A stretch of 64,000 bases of DNA from Trichoplax adhaerens. Its lineage: Eukaryota > Placozoa > Uniplacotomia > Trichoplacea > Trichoplacidae. The stretch spans positions 1,352,106-1,416,105 of the forward strand of contig NW_002060950.1 of the NCBI RefSeq assembly GCF_000150275.1, read 5' to 3'. Both the position numbers and the translations under genes were made by a program. Below, one piece after another: positions 50,401 through 61,788 of this stretch. Under the pieces are notes generated by a model that was not told where the DNA came from, searched no databases, and saw only the letters and a list, made by a program, of their open reading frames with translations. How positions within the stretch are numbered: the first letter of the stretch is position 1; each line of letters begins with the position of its first letter.

Positions 50401-53400
50401 CCTTTTTCCATGGTCAGAGTGTTACAATAGCGAATTCTAGTTGAAAAGCCGTCGGCGTTTAGATACTCGTAATAGACTTTATAAATATTACTACCAGATT
50501 TTGCCGTTGACCTAGTAGTAGTAATTGTAGAGAAATTAATTACCTACAATTCAACTCAAATTCAATTGATTCAATTGACCTCATATGCGTGTTATCGTAT
50601 TACCAATGAAAGTTTCTGACACGATCATCAATAAGATTCCACTTTACGCTAATATCCCTGGACACATATAACTACATCGGAGAAGATTGGTGTAAGAAAT
50701 GCGATATTTTTAGTATCGACGATCAATTCATACATCTCAGATATGAAATCAGGTTGATAAGAACTAATCGTCGTCGTTCCATATATTCATAGTTAAGCTG
50801 TCATTCGAAGTTTTTTACAACTACAAATTATAAATTTATAGTCGTATTGCCAATAATATCAATTTTAAAGGAATGGTATGCTACATTTTATATGCTATTT
50901 GTATGATATTATTGAGAATAATTCCAGGACATTATATATTATCTATAAATATTTAAATTTTTTAATAACTTTGATGGGCAAAGTTTGTAATTATTCTTTC
51001 TCATAAGGAATAAACTCTAGACCACTTACTTTCTTAGTGTAACTGTCATAGGCTGTAACATAATTACCAATATTAGCATCGGTACGAAAGCGTAATACAG
51101 CTGGACTGAAATCTAATGTCCTCGTTGTAAAGGTCTTGCCAATATCCCGGGATACATAAATGCGACGACTGTTACGAGCATCTATCATAACGAGCTATTA
51201 AATATAGGCAAAAAATATATATGCAGTCAATTATTAATAGTATAAAAATCTTACAGTCCTTTTAAGAAGCGAAAAAAACATTTTCTGCTGGTTTCAAATT
51301 TACAATTGACTTTGATTTAATTATTTAATAGAGGAAAGTTGAATTGCGTAATTGTATAAAATAAGAAATTTCTATTTTTGAATCCTAATCGAAAATATTT
51401 CCGACTTCAATTTGTCCTTCATGAATGATAGACAGCATCATCAAGTACGGATTATATAATATTAATTCAACAAATAGCCATTATCTTTTGCAATATTCCT
51501 GGGTAGCATAAACTTTTCGCTATCTAAATACTAATTTGAGCAAAGAGAATTTTAGCCTTACTTTCTAATGATTGATTAACGATTCAATATCAGTTCATCT
51601 AATTTAATTGCATTAGTTCATGTTTAAATTGCAATATTAGGTATAGCGGGAAATATGAATTACTGTAAACGTAGGCCCAAATCTGTCTTTAAAGTATTCT
51701 TATGCTATGGTAGTGTGACATAGAAGCATATAGATCGTTGCAGTGTGTATGGTCAGATATAAGAATAATAAAGATATTATCATAAATCTAAATATAGCTC
51801 TATCAATAAAACATTCTTATATAAAGGCAACGAAAAAAAAACGTGCAATTTCAATGACATCGTAATACTTCGTTTTATTTAGTCAAAAAATGAAAACAGA
51901 GAATTGGTTTAACAATTGCTTCGATTTTATAGCCTGCTAAATTATCGTATAAATCAATAAAACTGACGATTTACGACATATTCTGATTTATACACTTGTA
52001 GAAGAATGATTTTTTAAGCTGTTCATTATAACAAATGAACATGAATGATAACAAACCTGATTAGGAGATTCGTAATTATAATCCCAACGCTGAATTAAAA
52101 TCTTCTCAAAAAACCATGATCGTGCAAAGGTAGCTCCATTATCTTCTGACCTAATAGCCACCCAAATAATACAAATCAATCGTTTAGAACCTTGACAGTG
52201 AAACCTATCATTGCCCTAGTTAGAGTTTTATCAATATTATACCAGAAGAAATAGCTATTAGTGATTTTTCTTACTCATTTATTTTATGATTCTGCAATAG
52301 ATTTGCAGATAATCCATTAAATTTTGCTACCTCCGTAGATAATATCATACGGTAATACAATTAAGTTTATGTTTATGTTCATATTAGTGAATGAATTTAC
52401 GAGTATATTGATGAAGGAAATACAGTTAGTTTCGCATGAACATTGGTATTTAAAGTCCTTTTGATCTGCTTTATTTTTCGTTTATGAGATTTTTAGCGAT
52501 TAGAGTAAGAAATATAGGATATAGACGCAATAAATATGGTACATAAAGTAATATAATATTTCTGTAGGTGTCATCTGCCATTATCTACTACGATGTCAAT
52601 TATTATTCAAGCTACATATTATGAATGAGTATAGGCAATTAACAGTGACTGAATACGCGTAAAATCTCTTATGTGCCACTTTCTAAGAATATTGTACCAA
52701 GCTTTCGAATCCATTTAAATTATCCCAAATCTGCCCCTTAACATTTGCTTTAGAATCAATTAATCTGCATTTATCCATATAAAATCGCTTGCTGTATGTC
52801 AGCCTTAATATAGTTCTATATCAAACTACGTCATGTTCACCTGTAAAAATTGGTAGTAGAAATTCGGCCCTGTCTATCGCGTCTTGATGTCAGGATCAGA
52901 ATTATCTAGAAATAGAAAATTAAATAGCAATCATTGTATGCGAACACAAACTAACAGAAATAGAAAATTTCTAATTTGATGTCTTGGGGAGTCATTAAAA
53001 ATTGTACTACTCCAACAAAAATTAAAATTAGGTCTATCCAGATATCAAGTAATATTACTCTCCATTGCTAAAGATTCCGTAAAAATACTAAATTTTCATT
53101 AAAATGCTTGGAAGTTAAAATTATAAATTGTATCCTAGAGAAGGCTACCTACGCTTGAAATACTTTTTTCCATGCGACGAAAATTCTACTACTGTCATTT
53201 GATATTAAGGTTGGAAAGAATGTTTAGTCATTTATATATATATAGTAACCTATGTATACACGGGTATATGGCAATGTGAAACTAGTTCTCTCCCTCTCTT
53301 AAGAATATCTTTGACGAAAAGTCAACAGTAATTGCTCGTCAACCTAGGTCTGGGTAGTAAACTAGCAGCTTTAGCAAGTGATTGAATAACTAGTACTATT

Positions 53401-56400
53401 ATGCTTTAAATACTAAAGCAATAAGGCTATAATCAATGCTGTAGATGATTATAGCCTCATCCATAATAACTTAAAAGATATCAATTTCGCATGTTTTTAA
53501 ACTTATCGTTCATCAAGATTATTTCCTATGTATGTTTATCGATAGATGTTGCTTACCAGGGCTAAGGTAATTATTCAATTTGTGTACGTTAGTTAAAGAA
53601 AGTATTCAATCTTATGCACGAGATCTTATATTTTATATATATAACGAAGCATTTTATTACGAATGAACAATTTTTTTACGTTTTTATGATACCATTCAAT
53701 ATGGCAGATATAGAAGGTACCAAAATAACTCTATCCTCGACATCTTAGCCAAATATGGCGTATTGGATACGTCCTTGCTATTCATTCATGATATGATTCC
53801 ATATGATAGAATAGATTCGGTTTTATTATCGTAGTAATACAGTAGGTACCAAAATCACTCTATTAGCAACATTCCAGGTAAATATAGCATATTTGATGTC
53901 CTTAGTATTCATTCATCATAGGATGCAATACGGTAGACTAGATTCGATTTTATCATTACAGTAAGTACCAAAATGACTCTATTATCGATATCTCAGTTAA
54001 ATATAGCGTATTTGATACAGCCTTAATATTGATTTACGTATATTTTCATTACCTCATTCGGGACTTCTTAATTTTTTACCTTAAGTCACTTATCACTTAG
54101 TAAATTAACTCAATTTAACCGATGTAAGAAAGCTATGGAATCCCTCGCCATAGACTATATCTTGGAAGCGTATCAATCTACGTAGATTCCTTTAATCACC
54201 ATCTAACTATCCACTGCTAGTATATTATCTATCATACAATATCATATCGCACCCGTGAATAAACTAAAAGAAAAGATACTATGAGATAATAATCTATGGC
54301 ATATGTGCCTTCTTTTTTCAGAGAACCAATGCAAAATTTTTTTAATTAGATTCCGTAGATTAGATTTTTTAATTATCGCTAGCAAAATTTATAGTCGTCA
54401 AAGCACTAATGTATTGAGAATATTCACTGCATGCATTGCTATGGATATCACATCATGAATCAAATTGGTAAAATCTGCAGATATCAGATAAATAGTTCGA
54501 TATCAAATAGAAAGATTGCATGCTTAGATTTTTTGATTGAACATTGCTTATTAAACTCCTTGTCGAGATAATTTATAATATTGCTCGATACAACAATTTT
54601 GCCTGTAATACAGATTAAATAATCATCCGCTGTCTATGGTTGTTTACATTGATGCCCAATCAGTAATAGTTCAAGGGTACCAATAGAGCGGAATCATACC
54701 AGTGACTATTACGATGCCACTACCAGGCACGTAAAAGAAATAAACAGTCTAAAAATCTATTTAATGGTTGGGGATTACCATATAGATGATTCATGATTGG
54801 TTATTACTGACAGGAAATATCAGCATGATTACATTATCTGTAATAAAAAATTTTAAATCTTGTTTATACTATGTAATAATTGCCAGAGCAAACTATACTA
54901 ATACAGTATATAAGTCTATTATAGTGGTCATCGATCAAATCTGCAACAAAATGGCATTTGCAATTGTAAAAGATCTACTATACAGTAGTACGCGTATATC
55001 ATTTACAGTGTAGGGAGTGCTACAGAAATAAAGATTATTTAGATCGTGGCAACTCTTAGGTGTGCTCTCAAGAATGGCCATGAACTTCATGGTTGGCTGT
55101 ACGTATAAAATAGACAAGATGCAATGTCGATAGAGGTGGCTAAGGAGCAATGAATTGCAAAAGTGGCACCGAAGGGTGCAGAATGATAAAAAGAAAATGT
55201 TAAAGTGTGTTATATCATCTTCGTATAACATCTGCAAATCCCCGTCAGTACGGCAAATCATTTTAACATATTTTTATATTGAAGATAATACAGTTAGTGT
55301 ATGAATGGGCATATGAGGGAAAATAAGGAATCTAGATATACGTATTACATCAACCTAAGCAAAATGTATGACATTAAAATGAACTTTTAGCCCAATTGAT
55401 ACATTCTATGGAGGTTAAAGAAGACTAGCAAGAATTTTACCTCTTAAAATTTTCTTTCTTTAGAACGAAGGGTTAGAAACGTTATACTATAACTTAATTT
55501 GTTCAGAGTGTGTATGCTACCATGATTTTACATTTAGTGTAGTTGGTGCACTACTGTACTATAGTCTTCAATTGAATCAACTTTAACTTTTTTTACGAGT
55601 TAAAGAATAAAGTAATAGACGACATTAGTATAACAGCATGGAAACGATGAAGGTTTATTAACTGTGATGATAGTATATCTATTTTTTATTATACTGATAT
55701 TGCGGAAACCTTGATTGTACTCGTACTCGCAGCAATTAGCGATCGTTAAGTAACATATCCTAATTACTAGGTGCTGAAAGAACTTCTCTGCATATTCGTT
55801 TTGCGATTTAATGTTATAGAATTGTAATAACTAGGTTAACTAGCTGAGATAGGAATCATCTTGTTTACGCTTAAAGCTATTTTTACTACTGCACTACGCC
55901 AACCAGTACTGCTTCAGACATTTGATATTAGCGAATAATACCGTTCACTCCAATATTCTAATAACCCTCAAAATGAACATGGCGTGATGCAACTGTCAAC
56001 AAGACTACCAGCTCTGACTCATAGATTACATTGTAATTCTACTCGCTTGATTTACAATTTTCTTGACTAAATATGATTCAACTCTAACTTTCGAATTACG
56101 GACTTTGGCTGTAGCAGTTCTAAATCTGTAAAATTCAATCATCAGTCCTGCCTATAGCAAGTACTGCATCTTGTACATGGCTATAACAATATTAAAGATG
56201 AGAAATAACTATCACAGAACGTCTCAAATCGTATCTATAAGAAATAGATTGCAACTACCTGTGGCTATTCCCTCTATTAAATGCGAAACCAATTTTGCGA
56301 GTCATAATCACAATATACGGTAGCAGATGAAAATATCGTGATGAGGTACTTTATCGCTGTGGTAATTTATAAGTTGCACAAACTTTGATAGCTTCCAAAA

Positions 56401-57398
56401 GCCTTCTGGTATGGATATTATTATTATTACCTTAAGAGCCGTGGTTCTAAAACCACATCGAAAATTAGTTTGCTTATATATAGTAGGAACACTAACGGCC
56501 AGGAAGTATTTCAAATTGATTTCCTAATCGAAATTATGGGTGGCCTTCGACTGTACAAATTAAGTGCGATGTAATCACTTTTACGCAGGACTTATCCAAA
56601 ACGATTTTAGCTTTCAATCACCTTTAAACTCAAATTTTTACTAGATATTAACGTAAACGAGTAAACTGCGACCGTACCTTAGGTCGCTCTAAAAACAGAT
56701 GTGTGTTGTTTAGTTATTTAACATTGCAAGCCTATAGGAAGCGAAGATCGCATCCATTTCGAAAAAAAATCACTTTATCAACCACTTTGTTCGCTTTAAG
56801 AAATATGTAAGCGAAGCTGCCTACTCGTTCAGATATCAATATGATAGAATTGAAATAAAGCATTGTATGCTAAGGAGATATGTAGCATTAAAACAAATTG
56901 CTTTCCTAGGATATCTTATACTGAAGTTAGGTTAGTAGGTCTAGTGTGAAATTTAAAATGTAACGAGGTAGTGGCTTAAAAGCAATAAGTTATAACCTGA
57001 TCCTTTTCTGATCATAGGACTGAAGGAAGTAAGGTTTAATATATCAATATTACCTTAGTGTTTCTTCCCACAAATCTAGTTTGTGCTGAGGTTGTAAAGT
57101 CGGGAATTGTAAATACATTGATAATTTTCTTTTTTGCCGTTCTATCGAAACCAGCAATATTTCGAAGACGCCGATTGAATCCACGACGATGAGAAGCCTT
57201 CGATTGTGATGAAAATTGCTCAGCAATTGCTCGACCGATTAAATGTTGGTTATCGTATTTTGGATCAATATCAATTTCATAAGATGTTTCTTGACTGGAC
57301 GAAGTATCGGAATAGTGAAGTAATCTAGCCGATTCACCATCGACAGATGCAATTATTACTACGGCTATCGCCAAATAACAAATCGTGCCCAACTTCAT
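47409..57398 (-). CDS. sortilin-like VPS10-domain receptor, gene 2 (spliced)
   Basis: The second sortilin-family sorting receptor in the array. Exons, in gene order: 57398-57054, one ending at 52057 (5' edge unresolved, near 52180), 51194-51030, 50671-50604, 50511-50328, 49828-49733, 48949-47761, 47554-47409. Phases agree with gene 1 from 51194 onward. It has a signal peptide (MKLGTICYLAIAV...), a propeptide with furin-like RRLR, propeller Asp boxes (RSEDNGATF, SRDIGKTF, SYDGGATW), the sortilin SSSTAPGLIMG stretch and a cysteine region with CLCTKEDFQCNYG and RKTPGNKCKGG. The membrane helix (ALILIVAILIYI) and a 24-residue tail share the last exon; gene 1 and gene 3 instead splice to a separate tail exon. 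The join between the first exon and the 52-kb exon could not be closed in frame, so an extra exon, an assembly error or early decay is possible. Confidence 0.82.
49330..49575 (+). repeat. tandem duplication in a gene 2 intron
   Basis: Two diverged copies of about 125 bp (about 49330-49455 and 49456-49575) share GGACTATTATAG, CAAAAGTAAAG, GAATTATATT and TTGCAATTAATT-like boxes. They lie inside the intron between exons 49828-49733 and 48949-47761. No coding frame. Confidence 0.7.
49905..50345 (-). repeat. intronic tandem copy carrying an exon end
   Basis: Two copies of about 217-235 bp share GCATTATTTATT, AATAATAATTAAAA.CGCTAT, GATTACTGAT..GCTATAG and TTTCTT..CCAAAG. The right copy contains the true 3' end of exon 50511-50328 with its donor (read forward as TTCTTACCAAAG). 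The left copy, at about 50108-50125, has TTCTTCCAAAG, so its donor GT is destroyed. The left copy is therefore a dead duplicate of the exon's end inside the downstream intron. Confidence 0.65.
52190..57053 (-). other. long first intron of sortilin gene 2
   Basis: This interval separates the signal-peptide exon from the propeller exons. It contains the triple repeat at 53.7-54.0 kb. A short open stretch at about 52200-52265 (reading YFFWYNID) may belong to the missing propeller-start exon but cannot be joined in frame. The other open frames here (54786-55013, 54935-55261, 56308-56514) have no recognisable domain. Confidence 0.45.
53716..54035 (+). repeat. three diverged tandem copies, about 120-130 bp unit
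   Basis: Copies begin at about 53716, 53845 and 53963, each with GTACCAAAAT.ACTCTAT, a short spacer, AAATAT.GC.TATT.GAT and TTATTCATTCAT, and the linking AGA.TAGATTCG.TTTTAT. The third copy is truncated. It lies within the first intron of sortilin gene 2. Confidence 0.8.
57054..57398 (-). CDS. signal-peptide and propeptide exon of sortilin gene 2
   Basis: A 115-codon exon. The open frame reaches back to a TTG at 57419, but the ATG at 57398 (context ACCATGA) begins a clean signal peptide of about 21 residues ending VDG. A polar propeptide follows, with basic clusters HRRGFNRRLR and RTAKKK, which are furin or other convertase candidates. The end, VFTIPDF...RFVGRNTK, parallels the end of the gene 1 first exon (RYFGKNNS), and both close in phase 0, here at AAG|GTAATA. 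That shared pattern is the main reason for assigning it to gene 2. Confidence 0.68.
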
Positions 57399-60300
57399 GG
57401 TCAATTGCAACACATTCAATGTATCTGAAATGTCCCTTAGATACTATCGGATGATTATAAACTGAAACAAAATTGAAGCAGTTGTCATTGCTTGTAATTT
57501 TGACTTACTCAGTAGCTTTTATGATATCTCCAACTATGCATACCATTACGTAGCTGGGTTAAGAGGCGTTAGGATAGTTCGTACGATAATTTATTTATTT
57601 ATCCAATGATGGAATGCTTACCCAACAGTATTGCACCAGGAGGACGATTCCTAAGCCATCACACCTGTATTTAACTGTCATCATCATCAATAATGCTCTT
57701 AACTTTTGCACTGTCGGCGCAATTGGTCGGGAAGTTGACGGACAATTTTCGATATTTATAATTTAACCTTGATTGACAAGCTTTACTGCTAATAAGAAAA
57801 CATAACCGTAAGTATCACCATGAATCACTATTTATTTATACCAAGGTTGTTATGATCCTCGATCCGTGCAAGAATTGGCAATACTGTACATACTCATCTT
57901 GATTCTAACTGATTAGTAATTCGTTTAATATCAGTAACTAAAGGTTTATATATATATATACAAAAGTTATCTGTAATTATTTTCAATTTACTTCCTATAA
58001 AGGAGTCATTTTAAATAATAATCAATCTTGATTCCTTCCATATATATAATAAATAATTGATGATTGGGCAATTGTATTATTCTAAATTGGATATAAATAT
58101 GTATACAGGCGGAAAGTACGACAAGAATAGAATAAATCAATCTTCAACTTGAAAATAGGAAAGACAACATCTGTTAATAGTTATTATTTTAAAAACTTGC
58201 ATACTTGCACCAATTAATTCTAATTAGTGGACAATAAAAAATTTACATTATTTATTGTTTTATTTAATGTTCGTAGAAGTATTAAATAAAATACAAGACT
58301 ACAACAAGATGCTTACAAACATTTATCTTCTACGCCTATATTCCTTATATGAATCATGGATTCGTGCAATATTTTGATGACAGCTAAATCGTTTATTCAA
58401 ACACTAAAAAATAGTTCGTCTAGACCTACTTGCGGAGACTGGCAGTTTCATTAAGTTACAAATGTTACTTTCACAAATATTTATATGTAGTTAAAATAGA
58501 TTCACATATTCGGCACTTTTTCTACTTTATAGAAAGCCTAAATTTTACACTTAGTATCTTATATACGTAACAAAGATCTATATTGAGAGTGTAAGCAAAT
58601 TTTGATATCTAATAATAGTATCAGCGTACTTCATTTGCTATTCCTACCCTCTAAATTATGACAATATATAAGTGCATATCTGTATTAACCAAAACATTGA
58701 AAATTCAATTTTTACTTTAATAAATTCGATCAGAATAGGAAACTTTCACGTATTTCGCTTCATCTCAGCCGATAATTTATATGAAATAGCAGGGCAACTA
58801 TATATATCTAATCAATTAATCCATAATACTCATGATAATTGTCATGTAATATAAAATGAAATTCAACCGATACTGGTTCATTTCAACAAGTTATTGGTAA
58901 AAACAATTTCAGTAAGCACATAATCTAGATATACGGGCATCTAGGGTGAGAAAGGAAAATGTTTTACAGCGATAATTATAATTTAATGTACGACTGATAA
59001 AGCTATACTACGGTATTTACGTCATCAACCTGGAAAGTATAAGCTTATAGCTATTAATTCACTGAAATATTAGTCGAATGTTGGCCGAGATGGTTTATTC
59101 AGGACTTTCTGACAACTTCCATAAATTTATCAGCTGTATTTCTGAGTAATTATATTTATCTGCTTGTAATCGAGTATTCGTAACTGAATGAAAAAATGGG
59201 CACTTTTATTTGCAATAATATAGACAAATTTTATTCTAATTTCGATAAATTTAGTATATGGCTGTTGCAACAACAGTATTGAAGACAAAAGAAATCTCTC
59301 TCTAAAATAATTTAATGCTGGTTGAAAGAGTTTTGGCAATGATCTAACCGACAGAAATATAATCTATGCATTTATCTTCATTACGTCAGTGCTATATACT
59401 AATTATATATATTATGGATGATTATCGAATTTTCTTGATAATAAAGTAACCGCTAGGTGAATTAAACTTTAACTTAAAGGAGATATACAGCTTTTACACA
59501 TTTTACAATAATTATGATTCAAATTTACCCGCACTATAACAAGTCCAAATAGGCTTATATTATGTTGCTATTGTTACCTTTACTAGAAAAAAAAATTACG
59601 ATTTTGGTTTTTGCAAAACTGAAGCAATGGCAATTAAAGCCTAGAGATTTAGCATAGCAGAATACTGCATTAATATTTAGTCAATTCTAAACTGGCTAAC
59701 TAATATTTTTAATACCTAAAAGATTTTACATAACTACTGTAACTATTAGAAATTTTACTAAATTTCTGTACGATACCAAGGTTAATTACATTAACTTTTC
59801 CCATTGATAATTTAATCATTTATGACATGTTTATTGCGTAAGAGTTCTACAAATTTAACGATAGTAGATTATATAAATTTGAGCCTTAAATAAAAATAAT
59901 CGTTTTCACTGTCTTTCATTGGATGGATATGTATTTTATCTAGCAGGTTAACTACCGTACATTTAAGCTTTACTCAACCAGCTAGTAAAAGTTTCATAGA
60001 TCTCAGTATAGGCCGCTTCTCTCAGATAATAAATAAGATTTAATCCAATTTATTGACTATATGTTTGCTGAGTAAGAGTACATAAATTCAATTTAGTAAA
60101 TGCAGGATGTTAATCTTGGCTATGAGTATTCTGATCATCTGATTTATACCCATTGGACCAGTGCACTATCCTCCTAGGCAAATAAATTACTTTATATTTG
60201 GTCTTAAGTATGCAAACTTTTTTTAGTTAATACGTGACAATCCATGCCATCTAGCCCAAGATACAGATCAACTTTGATGTAGATTAATTGATCGGATTTG

Positions 60301-61788
60301 ATCCAGTTAATACAGTGAACAAAATTCAAATACGACAAAAAAATTAATCGTAGCGAGGATGAAGCCGACCGTCTGTGGTATTTTCAAAGCATGAATATCT
60401 AATTAGTACAGCATGCTTATAAGCCAAATGGTTATAACTTTAATCGAGTAATAAAGTTATGAACGAAATACGATCCGCGTTCGTTTAACCAATTGTACGT
60501 ACTCAGGATATTAATTTTATGAATAATCAGTAGTACAATCGCTGCTCCATGATCAAAAGCGAGTAAAAGGTTGGTTGCATTTTCTGTTTGACTAAAGTTG
60601 GTGAGCTGATGTTTTGTTACTACTGCACACCGAATTAATCATGGCTTTCGTTGTAGATCTATGGGTCCGTTGATATATTTATTGACCATGACTGAACAAA
60701 AAAATACTCAGAAATGACAAAATTAACGTTTAGTACTATCAATGCTTTTATTGATTTACAGTCGTTCTGTTGGAAAAGAAATTATTCTTTTATATGATTA
60801 AACTCTTAATTTACAAATACCTGATGTACTGTAATTAAAAAATTTTAGTACTTACAATAATAATCGTAGGGTACCGGCTAGAACTATTAATATTATATTC
60901 GGTGTAAACCACTACCTATAATAAATGTATAATTTGTTACTTATAACGCCATTTTTAACAAGCATCCGATTTATTTATAATAAGACTGCCAAAAAGTCAT
61001 TCTAACTTATATATTACTTACGAATAAACTATTTTAGATAAATATTATCCTGTATTTCATTATCTCGTTAAATTCTAACTGACAGTAAAAGTGTAGCAGA
61101 CAGCCACTACCAACTATTGTTGGTAAGCGGTGAGGTTCATAAAATTTTTTTTTGCAGTGAAAGCAGAACTAACCTGCTCTATTGATCCTACTTTATTCGT
61201 TATAATCATATAAATATATCACCGTCACAGCTTATATAATGTTCAGCTGAAAAGCTAAACTATGAATAAAGTAGGTGAACGCACAGTGAAATTTTTCTGG
61301 AATATCATTACATGGGCAACATCTCGTTGAGATAATCTAGAAGCTTACATGTAGCTCCTACTCACTTTCTATTACTGTTACTACCTAAGATGCATTACAA
61401 TACAAAACGACACGGTAGTAATATCTACTGAATTGCTGCAACATGTTACAGAAATAACTGTTTAATAATCTATCAGTTACAAATTACCTACATTCTACAC
61501 CTACATAACAGGTAATATCTTTTACCCCTACAGCATTTATGTTCATTTTTATTAACGATATAATGCAAAATGACTCCTTCTCTGAGCATAACTTGACATT
61601 AACTGATTTAAGTACCGCATGAATATGAGAGAAGAAAAGTAATGGTAAATATTTTGAGTAAAGATTACATGAAATTTTATTATTTGAAACTCTATAGAAT
61701 AACTTATACTAAAATAAATTTAAAAAAATCGTCTCATTTAAAGAAGATATCATATAGAGCCTCCCTTTCTATTTCAGACTTTAATACT
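57399..61788. other. intergenic DNA between sortilin genes 2 and 3
   Basis: The interval holds the gene 2 promoter side (near 57.4 kb) and the gene 3 3' end (near 61.8 kb). A TA dinucleotide run occurs at about 57948-57960. No further exon or RNA gene was recognised. The open frames at 58672-58854 and 59130-59339 have no recognisable domain. Confidence 0.4.

Noticed and set aside
54935-55261. 108-residue minus-strand open frame in the gene 2 first intron
   Set aside because: No splice partner in phase with the gene 2 exons and no VPS10 similarity.
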